The notes: generated from the letters alone by a model not told the origin. Positions 7,727 to 16,423 are shown, counted from the stretch's first letter. The stretch: 26,023 nt of DNA from Bacteroidia bacterium (GCA_025060275.1 JANXCJ010000007.1:1-26023), one strand, 5' to 3'. Translations and numbers: made by a program.

Positions 7727-9158
7727 ATCGCTTAATGAGAAGTCGGACAGGGAGAGGAAGATCGTCCGAGGCAGGGAAAAAAGAGAGAAAAAGATTTATT
7801 TCATTAGGAGCTTTTAGGAGTCCCTGCTCAAGTGCCCATAGCGCTAAGCGCAGCTCATTAGCTTGAAGAGCTGCCACTGCATGCCAATAATAAAAAGAAG
7901 GAGGCACCTGACGCTGATGTATGCGTAGAGTATAGCTAGTTAGTAATAAAGCTAAACTACCCTGAGATTTTCCCAAGATTTTTTGAACCCAATATGTCCA
8001 TTTCGCCCAGTCACCTTGGAATTCTCTTGCTATCTGCTCAAGGAGGTGCTTGAGAGACTTGTACTGCTGCAAGCCATAGTACCCTAATAATAGGCGCTCC
8101 ACCACCTCTCTTTGATGGGCTTTTTTGCTCATAAGGCTTTTGTAATACGGCAATGCTTCCTCCAATCTTCCAGCCTCCCACAAAAAGTCCGCTATCTGAC
8201 GACGAACGCGTGGAGAATGTGTGCCTCTTTTCACTAACCTACGCAAATAAGGCATCCCTCCTTCGTAATCTTTGGCTTGATAATAGTAATCAAGAAGTCT
8301 GCATAGGGTAAGCAAGTGTGTAGGGTGATAATGACGCGCATGTAACCAGCAGCGGTAAGCTTCATCGGAGCATCCCTGTGCTTCGTATACCTGAGCTCTT
8401 AAGCGGTAAAGAAACGCCCAGTAGGATGGAAGGCTTTCTACTCTCTCCACAAGAAGCTCTTCCGCCTCTTCTAAGGCTTGGAGGGCCTGTCTATAAGCCA
8501 ATTTGTAAATATACAGTTGAGCTAAACCCAGCCAGAGCTCCACCTCCTTAGGGCTATGCCATAGGTAGTTGTAAAAGTCCCAGATACCCATTTCTACCTC
8601 GCCCGCAGCACGATAGGCAAAAGCCAATCTGCGTGGAAAGTAGAGACTATTTTTCTCCTCAATCAACCATCCACTCCATAGGTAGGATATAGCCTCTTTG
8701 TACATTCTGAGCCGTATAAGAGTCTCTGCTAAAAAAGCACTCGCCCTCCGTCGCTCTTCCCATGCAGGGAAATCCTCCCACCATCTCTCCCAAACCTGCT
8801 TAGCTGCGATAGGACGGCGGGCTAATGCACATACTTGCATGAGATAGGCATATAACTCAGGAGAAGGAGGCATCTCCTCCAGAGCATTCATACCATGCAC
8901 GTACGCTTCCACATATCTTCTCTCTTCATAAGCCAGCCAGCTCCACCACATATTCAGGTGGGCTGAGTCAGGATACAAATGAGAGCCATGCTTTATCACC
9001 TGCCGAGCTTTTTGAGTCTCCCCATGTCGCAAATACCACTGGATAAGCCGCTCTAACTCCCTCAGAGTATAGTATCCAGGCCCTTCCTCCGATTGTTGCT
9101 CAAATTGGCGACGCAGCTCTTCTACATCTGGCTCGCCCTCTTCCTCTAACCAGAACAT
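7698..9158 (-). CDS. Tetratricopeptide repeat protein
   Basis: A 486-residue soluble protein that looks almost entirely helical, with many TPR-like units, for example around HGETQKARQVIKHGSHLYPD, AGEVEMGIWDFYNYLW and AGRLEEALPYYKSLM. There is no signal peptide. The frame is open to an ATG at 9221, but I prefer the ATG at 9158 (MFWLEEEGEPDVEELR). This acidic N-terminus fits the Bacteroidota TPR family, the extra 21 residues look non-native, and a TATTTTAG box sits four bases upstream. The longer form has a GGAGGG five bases before its ATG. The family is probably a protein-interaction scaffold of unknown function. It overlaps comA by 29 nt. Confidence 0.8.
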   Translation of the reverse strand: MFWLEEEGEPDVEELRRQFEQQSEEGPGYYTLRELERLIQWYLRHGETQKARQVIKHGSHLYPDSAHLNMWWSWLAYEERRYVEAYVHGMNALEEMPPSPELYAYLMQVCALARRPIAAKQVWERWWEDFPAWEERRRASAFLAETLIRLRMYKEAISYLWSGWLIEEKNSLYFPRRLAFAYRAAGEVEMGIWDFYNYLWHSPKEVELWLGLAQLYIYKLAYRQALQALEEAEELLVERVESLPSYWAFLYRLRAQVYEAQGCSDEAYRCWLHARHYHPTHLLTLCRLLDYYYQAKDYEGGMPYLRRLVKRGTHSPRVRRQIADFLWEAGRLEEALPYYKSLMSKKAHQREVVERLLLGYYGLQQYKSLKHLLEQIAREFQGDWAKWTYWVQKILGKSQGSLALLLTSYTLRIHQRQVPPSFYYWHAVAALQANELRLALWALEQGLLKAPNEINLFLSFFPASDDLPLPVRLLIKRYVGGQLFSA

Positions 9159-9162
9159 GGGG

Positions 9163-9170
9163 CTAAAATA
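9163..9170 (-). promoter_or_regulatory. putative -7 box TATTTTAG of the TPR gene
   Basis: One mismatch from TAnnTTTG, followed by CCCC and the ATG at 9158. It supports the shorter start of the TPR protein. Confidence 0.35.
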
Positions 9171-9249
9171 CAAGATATTTCCTCCCATAAAGCGAAAAGG
9201 CTTCCCCAAACTAAATTCCATTTCCCTCCAATATGCTTAGATATTTCTA

Positions 9250-9283
9250 TTTGGATTAAATCCAGATAAATGTTATACCTTTG
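9250..9283 (+). promoter_or_regulatory. Promoter TTTG-N22-TACCTTTG
   Basis: A -33-like TTTG (9250-9253) lies 22 bases before a perfect -7 box TACCTTTG (9276-9283). Seven bases later comes the ATG at 9291. This is the clearest two-part Bacteroidota promoter in the window and would drive the HmuY-like / TonB receptor operon with essentially no leader. Confidence 0.65.
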
Positions 9284-9290
9284 TGTCGGT

Positions 9291-10544
9291 ATGAAAAGGA
9301 TAGTAAGAATAGGTAGAGCTCTCCTACTCGGTGGGCTCTTAACAGAGCTGAACGGACAAATAACCCTTATTAGAGATAGCATACAGATGGGAGCAGGCTA
9401 TGCAAAGCAAGTGTACTACAGCCTTCAAAATGGGATAGTTGATACAGCCCCTGCCGCAGGCTGGCACTTAGCCTTTGAAATACCTATCAGGGGAGCCGCT
9501 ATACGAGCAAATACAGCTCGCGAAGTCATAATCTATCGGACTAACCGAGATACCTCAGGCTGGAATGTCCTTTCTCTCAGTGATACCTTAGAAAGGCTCT
9601 ACGATGACCTATGCCGCTGGGAAAAAGGGGCTCTCAATCAAACTGCTGCCCCCAACAATCCTTTTGATGTGGGATGGGGAACTTATAATCTTACCACGCA
9701 CATTACCACAGGTGACTCTCTCTATATCATTCGCTTACCTGGTGGAATGTACAAAAAGCTCTGGATACAACGGCTAGAAGGAACTTCTTACTATGTGCGT
9801 GTAGCTAACTTGGACGGCTCAGAGGATACAGTCTATCAGGTTCAGAAAACTCAGGCATCAGGGAGGAATTTCGTTTATCTCAATTTAGTTACTAAACAAG
9901 TGCTGAATTTAGAGCCTTTGAGTACGAGCTGGGATATAGTCTTTACGCCTTACACGGCTTTTATACCACCTGCAGGTACGCCTTACCCCGTCATCGGCGT
10001 TCTTCAGAATATAGGTGTAAAAGCTACCCGAATCCCGCTCCCTCGGACCGCTAATCCCGACACACTCACTATCGGAGCTTATCCGTTAGATTCCTGCATT
10101 TCACGGGTCGGTTATGATTGGAAGCGATTTGACATGACGACAAATAGTTGGGTATTAGCAGATACGGTGTATTACTTAGTGCAGGATAAGAGCAGAAATA
10201 TATGGCGCCTCCGTTTCGTAGGATTTACGGGAAGTAGTACAGGAAAAGCTATTTTTGAGAAGGCTCTTCTGCAAAATGCCTCTTTACTGCATGCCCCTAC
10301 CTTTGGAAAAGAAATCAAGATTTTCCCGCAACCGGCGCAGACAGGGTTTTTCATCCTGCTTCCTCATCCCGAAGAGGTAGAGATATGTCTATATACTCTT
10401 CAGGGGCAGCTGTTGTATTATTCCAAAGAGAGTGCCCAAGAGACCTTCTTCGTTGCCCGTCCTACCATGGCAAGCGAAGGTCTTTACATTTTGCAAATTA
10501 GTAGCAAGGCAGGTCTGTGGAGAAGTAAGGTTATTTTTGAGTGA
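9291..10544 (+). CDS. Secreted HmuY-like protein with T9SS C-terminal sorting domain
   Basis: A 417-residue protein exported by Sec and then, by its tail, through the type IX secretion system. It starts MKRIVRIGRALLLGGLLTEL with probable cleavage before Q23 (LNG/Q). The body shows two HmuY-like units. The first contains GWHLAFEIPIRGAAIRAN and VGWGTYNLTT; the second contains SWDIVFTPY and VGYDWKRFDMTTNSW. The last ~75 residues (from about IFPQPAQTGFFIL to WRSKVIFE) are a type A sorting domain with the expected LYTLQGQLLYY and GLYILQI strands. It heads an operon with a TonB-dependent receptor, which suggests capture of haem or a similar ligand at the surface. Haem binding is inferred from the HmuY family; the ligand residues cannot be identified. 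The ATG at 9270 is rejected because it lies within the promoter. Confidence 0.75.
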   Translation: MKRIVRIGRALLLGGLLTELNGQITLIRDSIQMGAGYAKQVYYSLQNGIVDTAPAAGWHLAFEIPIRGAAIRANTAREVIIYRTNRDTSGWNVLSLSDTLERLYDDLCRWEKGALNQTAAPNNPFDVGWGTYNLTTHITTGDSLYIIRLPGGMYKKLWIQRLEGTSYYVRVANLDGSEDTVYQVQKTQASGRNFVYLNLVTKQVLNLEPLSTSWDIVFTPYTAFIPPAGTPYPVIGVLQNIGVKATRIPLPRTANPDTLTIGAYPLDSCISRVGYDWKRFDMTTNSWVLADTVYYLVQDKSRNIWRLRFVGFTGSSTGKAIFEKALLQNASLLHAPTFGKEIKIFPQPAQTGFFILLPHPEEVEICLYTLQGQLLYYSKESAQETFFVARPTMASEGLYILQISSKAGLWRSKVIFE

Positions 10545-10546
10545 AA

Positions 10547-12715
10547 ATGAAGAGAGGGGCCTGGATAGTAATGGGGAGTGTTCTATCACTCTGGGCACAG
10601 AGCCTTAGAATTGAGGATGAGGAAGGCAATCCAGTAAAGCAGGTATCAGTGCGCTTGACCCCCCTCAATACTGCCAAGCCCCTCCTCGTTCAAACCGACA
10701 GCACAGGGAGTATAGAAGTTCCCCCAGGTATTTACTATATAGAAGTACGAGCTGAGGGTTTTCTCCCTCTAAAAGTGCAAGCGAATCTCCCCACTACCTT
10801 TCCATTAAGGCTCAAAAAGCCTTCCTATCAAATCTCAGAGGATATAGTAATAACAGGGCATTATGCACCCATCGCTGAAATGCGTAGTTTATATCCTATA
10901 CGCATTCTGACTTCTGAAAGACTTAGAGCGCAAGGGGCCCTTTATCTTCCCCAGGTTCTCATGACCGAGCTCAATACGCGCTTATCGCAGGACCCTAACT
11001 TGGGCACCTTTGCTACCTTACAAGGGTTAGGCGGAGAACATATCAAGATTCTTATAGATGGGATTCCCGTGATAGGTAGGGTAAGCGGCAGCATTGACCT
11101 TAATCAGCTTCCCCTTGCAGAGGTAGAGCGGGTAGAAATAGTAGAGGGACCTATGAGTGTATTGTATGGGACAGATGCCATGGGGGGTGTCATTAACCTA
11201 ATTACCCGCAGTAAGCGCTGTCAGTGGGAAAGTCGCGGGCACTTTCAATATGAAGCTACAGGCATTTATGACTTAAGTTTCTCTCTCACTGGAGGTCCTC
11301 AAAAGCACAGGCTCTCTCTCACGGGAGGAAGATATTACTTTCAAGGATGGGACCCTAACCCCTCTCGTCCCAGAGCTCGTCTGTGGAGACCCCGAGAGCA
11401 GTATAACGGTCTATTAGTTTATCAGTTCTCTCCCTCAGAACGCTTCCTCCTGCGCCTACAAATGCCCGTAGGAGATGAAACTTTCTTCAACCTTAAGGAA
11501 CCTACATTCACGCCATACCGCATTTACGCCTTAGATGAGTATTATTATACCCGCCGCATTATGCCCACCCTGAACACTACCTATACCTTATCTAAACGAC
11601 TGAGGTGGGATATACAAGGAGCAGTACCTTATTACAGACGCATTCGGAAAGTAGTATACAAGGACTTAGTTACGCTGGAGGAGACGCCCATTCCCTTAGA
11701 GGGGCAGCAAGATACCACCGAGGAATATCACATATGGAGCCGGGGGGCTCTGTCATACAAAGGTGAAAGGATGTTTTTGCAGTTGGGACATGAGGTAGAT
11801 CATACCTTCCTGCAAGGTGGCAGGATTCGGGGGGGTAGAACAGAAATGGGAGATTATGCCTTATGGGCTACTGCTGAGTGGAGATTAGCCCCTGAGCTTT
11901 CTCTTAGACCCGGTTTCCGCTGGACATATAACACTCGCTACTCTGCGCCCTTTCTACCAGCTTTTCACATAAGATGGGAGATAACCCCGAATCTCGCATG
12001 GCGAATCGGATATACCAGAGGCTTCCGCTCCCCCTCTCTGCGAGAACAATTTCTTTATCTTGTTTTCACAAATCATAACATTCAAGGAAACCCTACTCTA
12101 CGTCCTGAGCAGGGGCATCACTTTCATACAAACCTCACATGGAACCACCTGCGACCCAGAACCTTATGGCGGCTTCGTCTCTCTGCCTTCTACAACCAGA
12201 TTGAGGATGTCATTCAACTAGTTATTGTAGAGCCTGCTACACTCCTCACGACCTATCTTAACCTTCATCGCCTTCAAACGCTCGGCTTACAGCCGCGCCT
12301 GGAGATGCTCAAAGAGGGGGCTTCTTTCCTAGTAGGAAGCAATTTTATAAACTATTCTGGTGAAAGGTGGGGATGGGAGATAGTCATTCAGGGAAATCTC
12401 ACTTGGAAAGGTTTTTCTTTTCATAGTTTCTTCAAATACCAAGGGCGAACCCCTATATTCCTCGGTACTCCTCAGGGTGAGATAAGCTGGCGTTGGATAG
12501 GAAACTTTCCATGGTTAGACCTCTCGGTAGGAAGGGCTTTCTGGAAGAGTCAGCTATTTCTGGTAGGGGGGCTACGGAATGCTTTTGGGATTACAAATGT
12601 ACAATCTAACTTAACTGGGGGCATCCATACAGGAGCAGGGGTAAGCTCCCCCGTAGGTATGGGACGGTACTTCTTTACTCGGATAGAGTATCATTTTCAG
12701 AAGGGTCAGCTATAA
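10547..12715 (+). CDS. TonB-dependent outer-membrane receptor (HmuR/CirA-like)
   Basis: A 722-residue outer-membrane transporter. The signal peptide is MKRGAWIVMGSVLSLWAQ, with A/Q cleavage. A carboxypeptidase-regulatory-like beta domain follows (about residues 20-95). Then comes the plug, with LQGLGGEHIKILIDGIP and VERVEIVEGPMSVLYGTDA, and then a 22-strand barrel ending in aromatic FFTRIEYHF. The barrel region has the GFRSPSLREQFLY motif seen in haem and siderophore receptors. A GTG at 10541 overlapping the preceding stop (GTGA) is an alternative start; the ATG at 10547 gives the cleaner signal peptide. The gene lies between two HmuY-like genes, with a 1-nt gap to the next, so the substrate is most likely haem or a porphyrin, although another iron chelate is possible. 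Confidence 0.9.
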   Translation: MKRGAWIVMGSVLSLWAQSLRIEDEEGNPVKQVSVRLTPLNTAKPLLVQTDSTGSIEVPPGIYYIEVRAEGFLPLKVQANLPTTFPLRLKKPSYQISEDIVITGHYAPIAEMRSLYPIRILTSERLRAQGALYLPQVLMTELNTRLSQDPNLGTFATLQGLGGEHIKILIDGIPVIGRVSGSIDLNQLPLAEVERVEIVEGPMSVLYGTDAMGGVINLITRSKRCQWESRGHFQYEATGIYDLSFSLTGGPQKHRLSLTGGRYYFQGWDPNPSRPRARLWRPREQYNGLLVYQFSPSERFLLRLQMPVGDETFFNLKEPTFTPYRIYALDEYYYTRRIMPTLNTTYTLSKRLRWDIQGAVPYYRRIRKVVYKDLVTLEETPIPLEGQQDTTEEYHIWSRGALSYKGERMFLQLGHEVDHTFLQGGRIRGGRTEMGDYALWATAEWRLAPELSLRPGFRWTYNTRYSAPFLPAFHIRWEITPNLAWRIGYTRGFRSPSLREQFLYLVFTNHNIQGNPTLRPEQGHHFHTNLTWNHLRPRTLWRLRLSAFYNQIEDVIQLVIVEPATLLTTYLNLHRLQTLGLQPRLEMLKEGASFLVGSNFINYSGERWGWEIVIQGNLTWKGFSFHSFFKYQGRTPIFLGTPQGEISWRWIGNFPWLDLSVGRAFWKSQLFLVGGLRNAFGITNVQSNLTGGIHTGAGVSSPVGMGRYFFTRIEYHFQKGQL

Positions 12716-12716
12716 G

Positions 12717-13685
12717 ATGAAGCGAGTCGCACTGGTAGGAGCTTTTGTTTTCTTTTGGGGGGGGTGTCGTCGTCCTGAAAAGCCCTGGAAGCTTCCTCCT
12801 ACTGCCACTGGCTATGTTATAGAAGCCCATACAGGTCCAGAATATGATACAGTAATTTTTCTTAGATTAGAAAGTGGTGATAAACATAAAATTTTACGAA
12901 GTGCTTGGGACCTTTCTATAAAGCCTATACCGGCTCAGGGTGTCTATCAAGTTTGGCTTAATGCTGCCATGTACGCCTTTGCGGCCCCTCTTACAAAAGA
13001 GGAATGGGAAGCCCTTGAAAACCCCTCCCAAGTAAGAAATTGGCGATGTGACCTTCCTGATACCGCTGCTCTTCCTCATCTTAGGGCTGGCGATACCCTT
13101 TATTTTTTGTTAGACCGAGACCGAAGTGGTGTATTTTATCCCAATCCTTCTCAGCGTTACTGGAAAATAAGTATCCTCTGGAAAAATAATATTCTCTTTG
13201 TTAGCGCGTTACCCTTAGGAGGAGACTCTCAGAGAAACTGGGAACTGCCTCTCCTAACAGAGGCATGTTATCTCTCTCTGGAGCAGCTCTATCCTGTGTC
13301 AGTAGCGCCTCCTTGGATAGCTGACTTGATAGTTACACGATATATTCATCCCTTCTATGACCAGCCGGAAGAATTCCGTTGGTACCCTGTAGTAGGCGCC
13401 CTATTGGGAGAAGGGGTCTCAGTAGCAGTGGTTCCCACTCAAGAAATCGCTTATGAGAATTTCACCTATGCGGATGTAGGTAAGCTCTCCTTTTCCTCCC
13501 AAAAAAACCGAGTTGGGTACGACTGGAAAAGATATGACTTTAACACAGGTACTTATACCATTGACCTTTCCAGGTATTTTGTGCTACGCACATCTCCCAC
13601 TACTTACTATAAGATGCGCTTCATAGACTTTTATGATAATGCGGGGAGAAAAGGCTGCGTCAAAATAGAGTATCAACCTCTATAA
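12717..13685 (+). CDS. HmuY-like lipoprotein
   Basis: A 322-residue probable lipoprotein. The signal MKRVALVGAFVFFWGGC has a weak lipobox (WGGC, Cys17), which would anchor it to a membrane. The C-terminus is clearly HmuY-like: GYDWKRYDFNTGTYTI, a YFVLRT strand, then YYKMRFIDFYDNAGRKG. The same GYDWKR[FY]D segment is found in the first gene of the operon, so the two are paralogues. An earlier SAWDLSIKP segment looks like the start of another copy of the domain. Lying one base after the receptor gene, it most likely passes ligand to the receptor or stores it. It lacks the T9SS tail of its paralogue. Confidence 0.72.
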   Translation: MKRVALVGAFVFFWGGCRRPEKPWKLPPTATGYVIEAHTGPEYDTVIFLRLESGDKHKILRSAWDLSIKPIPAQGVYQVWLNAAMYAFAAPLTKEEWEALENPSQVRNWRCDLPDTAALPHLRAGDTLYFLLDRDRSGVFYPNPSQRYWKISILWKNNILFVSALPLGGDSQRNWELPLLTEACYLSLEQLYPVSVAPPWIADLIVTRYIHPFYDQPEEFRWYPVVGALLGEGVSVAVVPTQEIAYENFTYADVGKLSFSSQKNRVGYDWKRYDFNTGTYTIDLSRYFVLRTSPTTYYKMRFIDFYDNAGRKGCVKIEYQPL

Positions 13686-13695
13686 GCAAGGTTCA

Positions 13696-13703
13696 TAACT
13701 TCG
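13696..13703 (+). promoter_or_regulatory. putative -7 box TAACTTCG of tpx
   Basis: It matches TAnnTTTG with T to C at position seven, followed by TGGT and the tpx ATG. The same TTCG variant occurs before the NrnA-like gene. Confidence 0.45.
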
Positions 13704-13707
13704 TGGT

Positions 13708-14223
13708 ATGGCAGCTACTGTAACTCTCAAGGGTACACCTTTCAGCTTAGTAGGCGTACCTTTAGGTCCAGGCCAAATGGCGCCGCAAGTCTGCTTAGTA
13801 CAACGGGATAATCAAGAGATTTTTGCAGGCGGAGCTTCAGGGAAGCCCCAGATTCTGATCACAGTGCCCTCTTTAGACACACCTGTTTGTGCAACAGAGA
13901 CAAAGAAATTCAACGAAGCCCTCTCTACTCTGGGAAATAGGATACATGCAGTAGTAGTCTCCATGGACTTACCCTTTGCGCAGAATAGATATTGTGAAAG
14001 CTACAAGGTTGAAGGGATCACAATAGCTTCAGATTATCGTTATAGAGATATGGAGAAGTACGGCGTAGTGATTAGTGAAGGTCCCTTGAAAGGTATTTTA
14101 GCCCGGGCTGTATTCGTAATTGACAACGCGGGCAAGATAACTTACACAGAGCTTGTGCCCGAGATTGCCCAAGAGCCTAACTATGAAGCGGCGCTAAACG
14201 CTCTAAATAAGCTCTTATCTTGA
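13708..14223 (+). CDS. tpx: Thiol peroxidase (atypical 2-Cys peroxiredoxin)
   Basis: A 171-residue thioredoxin-fold enzyme that would reduce hydrogen peroxide and alkyl hydroperoxides using thioredoxin. The peroxidatic cysteine is C61 in PSLDTPVCATET, and the resolving cysteine is C96 in QNRYCESYKVEG, the spacing expected for Tpx. ARAVFVIDNAGKITYTEL is the usual late strand region. It has no signal peptide and is cytoplasmic. The start follows directly on a TAACTTCG box, so it is probably transcribed on its own as well as by read-through. An additional cysteine, C29, is not a family catalytic residue. Confidence 0.93.
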   Translation: MAATVTLKGTPFSLVGVPLGPGQMAPQVCLVQRDNQEIFAGGASGKPQILITVPSLDTPVCATETKKFNEALSTLGNRIHAVVVSMDLPFAQNRYCESYKVEGITIASDYRYRDMEKYGVVISEGPLKGILARAVFVIDNAGKITYTELVPEIAQEPNYEAALNALNKLLS

Positions 14224-14248
14224 TAACTTGATAATAGCCCTACTTTCG
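14220..14248 (+). promoter_or_regulatory. Promoter TTG-N18-TACTTTCG
   Basis: TTG at 14220-14222 lies 18 bases before TACTTTCG (14241-14248), and GAAT then leads into the GTG start at 14253. It also explains why the ATG at 14251 (followed at once by TGA) is not used. Confidence 0.5.
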
Positions 14249-14252
14249 GAAT

Positions 14253-15308
14253 GTGAGGTCAGAGGGTAGTTGGGTGGCTGCGCTTCATGCAGCAAAGCGG
14301 GTATTTTGTCTTAGTCACCCTAAGCCAGATGGAGATGCTGTGGGCTCTTTATTAGGGATAGCACATGTATTAGAAAGTGTAGGGAAGGAGGTTGTATTAG
14401 TTCTTCCTGATCAAATACCCTCCTATCTTCATTTTCTGCCAGGGGTAGGGCAGATTTTCATATGGAGCGAGGCGGCTGAGTATATAACAAAAGCCGCCCA
14501 AGCCGCAGAAATATTTTTTTGCGTGGACTTTGGTAAATGGGACCGCATAGCCCCAGCACTCCGCGAGCTAATAGACCCTACAAGACTAATATGGGTGGAT
14601 CATCATGCCGATAGCGAACCTCTCAGTGAGCTATGGAACTTCTGGAGCCCTGAAGCAGCTGCTACCTGCGAACTCTTATACGAGCAGGTCTTATCACCCT
14701 GGTATGGTCAAACCCTGCCTCTTCCTGCGCGCATAGCTCTTTATACAGGCATTCTGACCGATACGGGTGGATTTCGCTTTCGTAGTGTAAGCCCTCACAC
14801 CTTACGCACTGCTGCAGAACTCATACAACCGCCTTTTCCCTTAGAAGCTATCCACTATCATATTTTTCAGAAAAAGAAACTCTCAACCCTTAGATTTCAA
14901 AGCTATCTTATTCAGTACTATCTGCGTCGTCTTGAAGGACTCCCCGTGATTATTTTACCTATCTCAGAAAGAATATTAATAGAGTTTGGAGCTTCCTGGG
15001 AGGATGTTGAGACCTTGCCGAACCAGCTTCTAGCTTTGGAAGGGACTTTATTAGTAGTAGTACTTAAGGAGTATCCAGATCATACTCGCCTGAGCTTCAG
15101 GAGCTTAGGTGAATTTCCTTGTCATGAATTAGCTCAGCATTATGACATTGGTGGCGGACATAAAAATGCAGCAGGTGCTACATTTCACCGTTCTCTGGAG
15201 GAAAGCGTTAACTTTACGGAGCGTCTCCTTCGGACAGCTTATGCGGATACCCTACTATATCATTATCATAACTTTTGCGCTGGCTTGGAGCTGCAAAAGC
15301 AGCTCTGA
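14253..15308 (+). CDS. nrnA: DHH phosphoesterase, NrnA-like (oligoribonuclease / pAp phosphatase)
   Basis: A 351-residue member of the bacterial NrnA family. These Mn-dependent enzymes degrade very short RNA (nanoRNA) and 3'-phosphoadenosine 5'-phosphate. The DHH-domain motifs are SHPKPDGDAVGS (H22, D26, D28), VDFGKWDR (D92), VDHH (115-118) and YTGILTDTGGF (D170). The DHHA1 substrate-binding motif GGGHKNAAGA is at residues 300-309. The GTG start is set by the promoter immediately upstream. The last 23 codons overlap the start of the FKBP gene in another frame (68 nt), and the tail past LRTAY looks like a non-conserved extension. Confidence 0.9.
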   Translation: MRSEGSWVAALHAAKRVFCLSHPKPDGDAVGSLLGIAHVLESVGKEVVLVLPDQIPSYLHFLPGVGQIFIWSEAAEYITKAAQAAEIFFCVDFGKWDRIAPALRELIDPTRLIWVDHHADSEPLSELWNFWSPEAAATCELLYEQVLSPWYGQTLPLPARIALYTGILTDTGGFRFRSVSPHTLRTAAELIQPPFPLEAIHYHIFQKKKLSTLRFQSYLIQYYLRRLEGLPVIILPISERILIEFGASWEDVETLPNQLLALEGTLLVVVLKEYPDHTRLSFRSLGEFPCHELAQHYDIGGGHKNAAGATFHRSLEESVNFTERLLRTAYADTLLYHYHNFCAGLELQKQL

Positions 15309-15726
15309 CAATCAAGCTGCGTTACGCAGCCAACCTCCTGCTGAACCTGTGCTAAAACCCTTTGAACCCTACCCCATTGATTCAACTAAAATAGACTCCT
15401 TACCTTCTGGGCTAAAAATCTTCGTAAAAGAGAAGGGAGCAGGCAATTTACCTCAAGTAGGTCAGCAAGTCGTCGTACACTACCATGGCATGCTACTCAA
15501 TGGTCAAAAATTTGACAGCTCTTATGAGAGAGGGAGGCCTTTTGAATTTACTTTGGGGCAAGGGCAAGTCATAAAGGGCTGGGATGAGGGGATTGCCAAG
15601 CTACCAGTAGGCTCCAAAGCTGTCTTGATTGTACCCCCGCATTTAGGCTACGGGGACAGAGATATGGGAAGTATCCCCCCGAATTCCACGCTTATTTTTT
15701 ATGTGGAGATTCTGGCTGCAATGTAG
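15241..15726 (+). CDS. FKBP-type peptidyl-prolyl isomerase, lipoprotein
   Basis: A 161-residue protein beginning with a lipoprotein signal (MRIPYYIIIITFALAWSC, Cys18), then a short Pro-rich linker and one FKBP domain (about 70-160). Active-site residues are present: Y81 and F91-D92 (HYHGML, KFDSS), VIKGWDEG (W114), the GYGDRDMGSIPPNST loop and F153. It should catalyse proline cis-trans isomerisation of exported proteins in the periplasm. The frame is open to 15142, but the upstream codons lie inside the preceding gene, and M15241 gives the signal peptide. It overlaps that gene by 68 nt and the next gene by 26 nt. Confidence 0.9.
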   Translation: MRIPYYIIIITFALAWSCKSSSDNQAALRSQPPAEPVLKPFEPYPIDSTKIDSLPSGLKIFVKEKGAGNLPQVGQQVVVHYHGMLLNGQKFDSSYERGRPFEFTLGQGQVIKGWDEGIAKLPVGSKAVLIVPPHLGYGDRDMGSIPPNSTLIFYVEILAAM

Positions 15727-16423
15727 CATATCTGCTTTCCTCTGGGCGCAGTCTTCTGTCATAGAACCCTTTCCTCACAGCTTAGCAATTTCTCCCTTTA
15801 TACACACCTATGGATGGGGCATCAGTGTAATGGGACAGTCCTGGAAAAGCGCTCGTCATGGGTTTTTCTGGATAGGCGCGCTTACCTCCTATCGCACGAA
15901 ATATGAAGCTCGTACGCGTTCCGCTTACAGAGATCAAGGAGGCAAAGATTATGTTTTTGGCAAGCTCTACTATGCTTATCTAAGCGATTTCATTTTGGGC
16001 TATCAGTATATTATCGCTCCGCGTACGGTCACCACACCTTTGCAGGTAAGTTTACAGGGTGGTATTGGACCTACATTTGTCCTTCTTAAGCCTTATTACA
16101 TAGAGGTAGCTGTACCCATCTCCTCTACTCAGGCAGTCATACAAGTAGATACCTACGACCCCAATCGGCACTCTTATTACGATATCGTAGGTGAAGCTGA
16201 TTTTTACTTAGGCTTTGATAAAATACGGGGTGTACCAGGACTTACAGTACAAGGGGGGATTTTGGTAGATGTAGGACGAGAGCCTTCTATTATTCGGGGC
16301 TTTACATTAGGAGGAAGGTTCCAAAGCTTCGTAAGACCCATTCAAACGCTTTATGGAAGGCCTGGACGCACTTATTGGGTAAGTGGCTATATAGCTTTTT
16401 ATATTGGAAACGCATGGAGGTAG
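15701..16423 (+). CDS. Putative outer-membrane beta-barrel protein of unknown function
   Basis: A 240-residue exported protein. The signal peptide MWRFWLQCSISAFLWAQS ends LWAQ, with probable A/Q cleavage. The rest alternates aromatic and polar residues in strand-like runs (for example DFILGYQYIIAP, PLQVSLQGGIGPTFVLL, FYLGFDKIRG) and ends YIAFYIGNAWR, as expected for a small outer-membrane barrel. I do not recognise the family. Its start is nested in the FKBP gene (26 nt overlap) and its end in plsY (10 nt), so it is translated as part of this operon. Confidence 0.65.
   Translation: MWRFWLQCSISAFLWAQSSVIEPFPHSLAISPFIHTYGWGISVMGQSWKSARHGFFWIGALTSYRTKYEARTRSAYRDQGGKDYVFGKLYYAYLSDFILGYQYIIAPRTVTTPLQVSLQGGIGPTFVLLKPYYIEVAVPISSTQAVIQVDTYDPNRHSYYDIVGEADFYLGFDKIRGVPGLTVQGGILVDVGREPSIIRGFTLGGRFQSFVRPIQTLYGRPGRTYWVSGYIAFYIGNAWR

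Noticed and set aside
9270..9290. Start of the HmuY-like secreted protein at the ATG 9270
   Set aside because: Those codons overlap the TACCTTTG promoter box; the ATG at 9291 begins a proper signal peptide.
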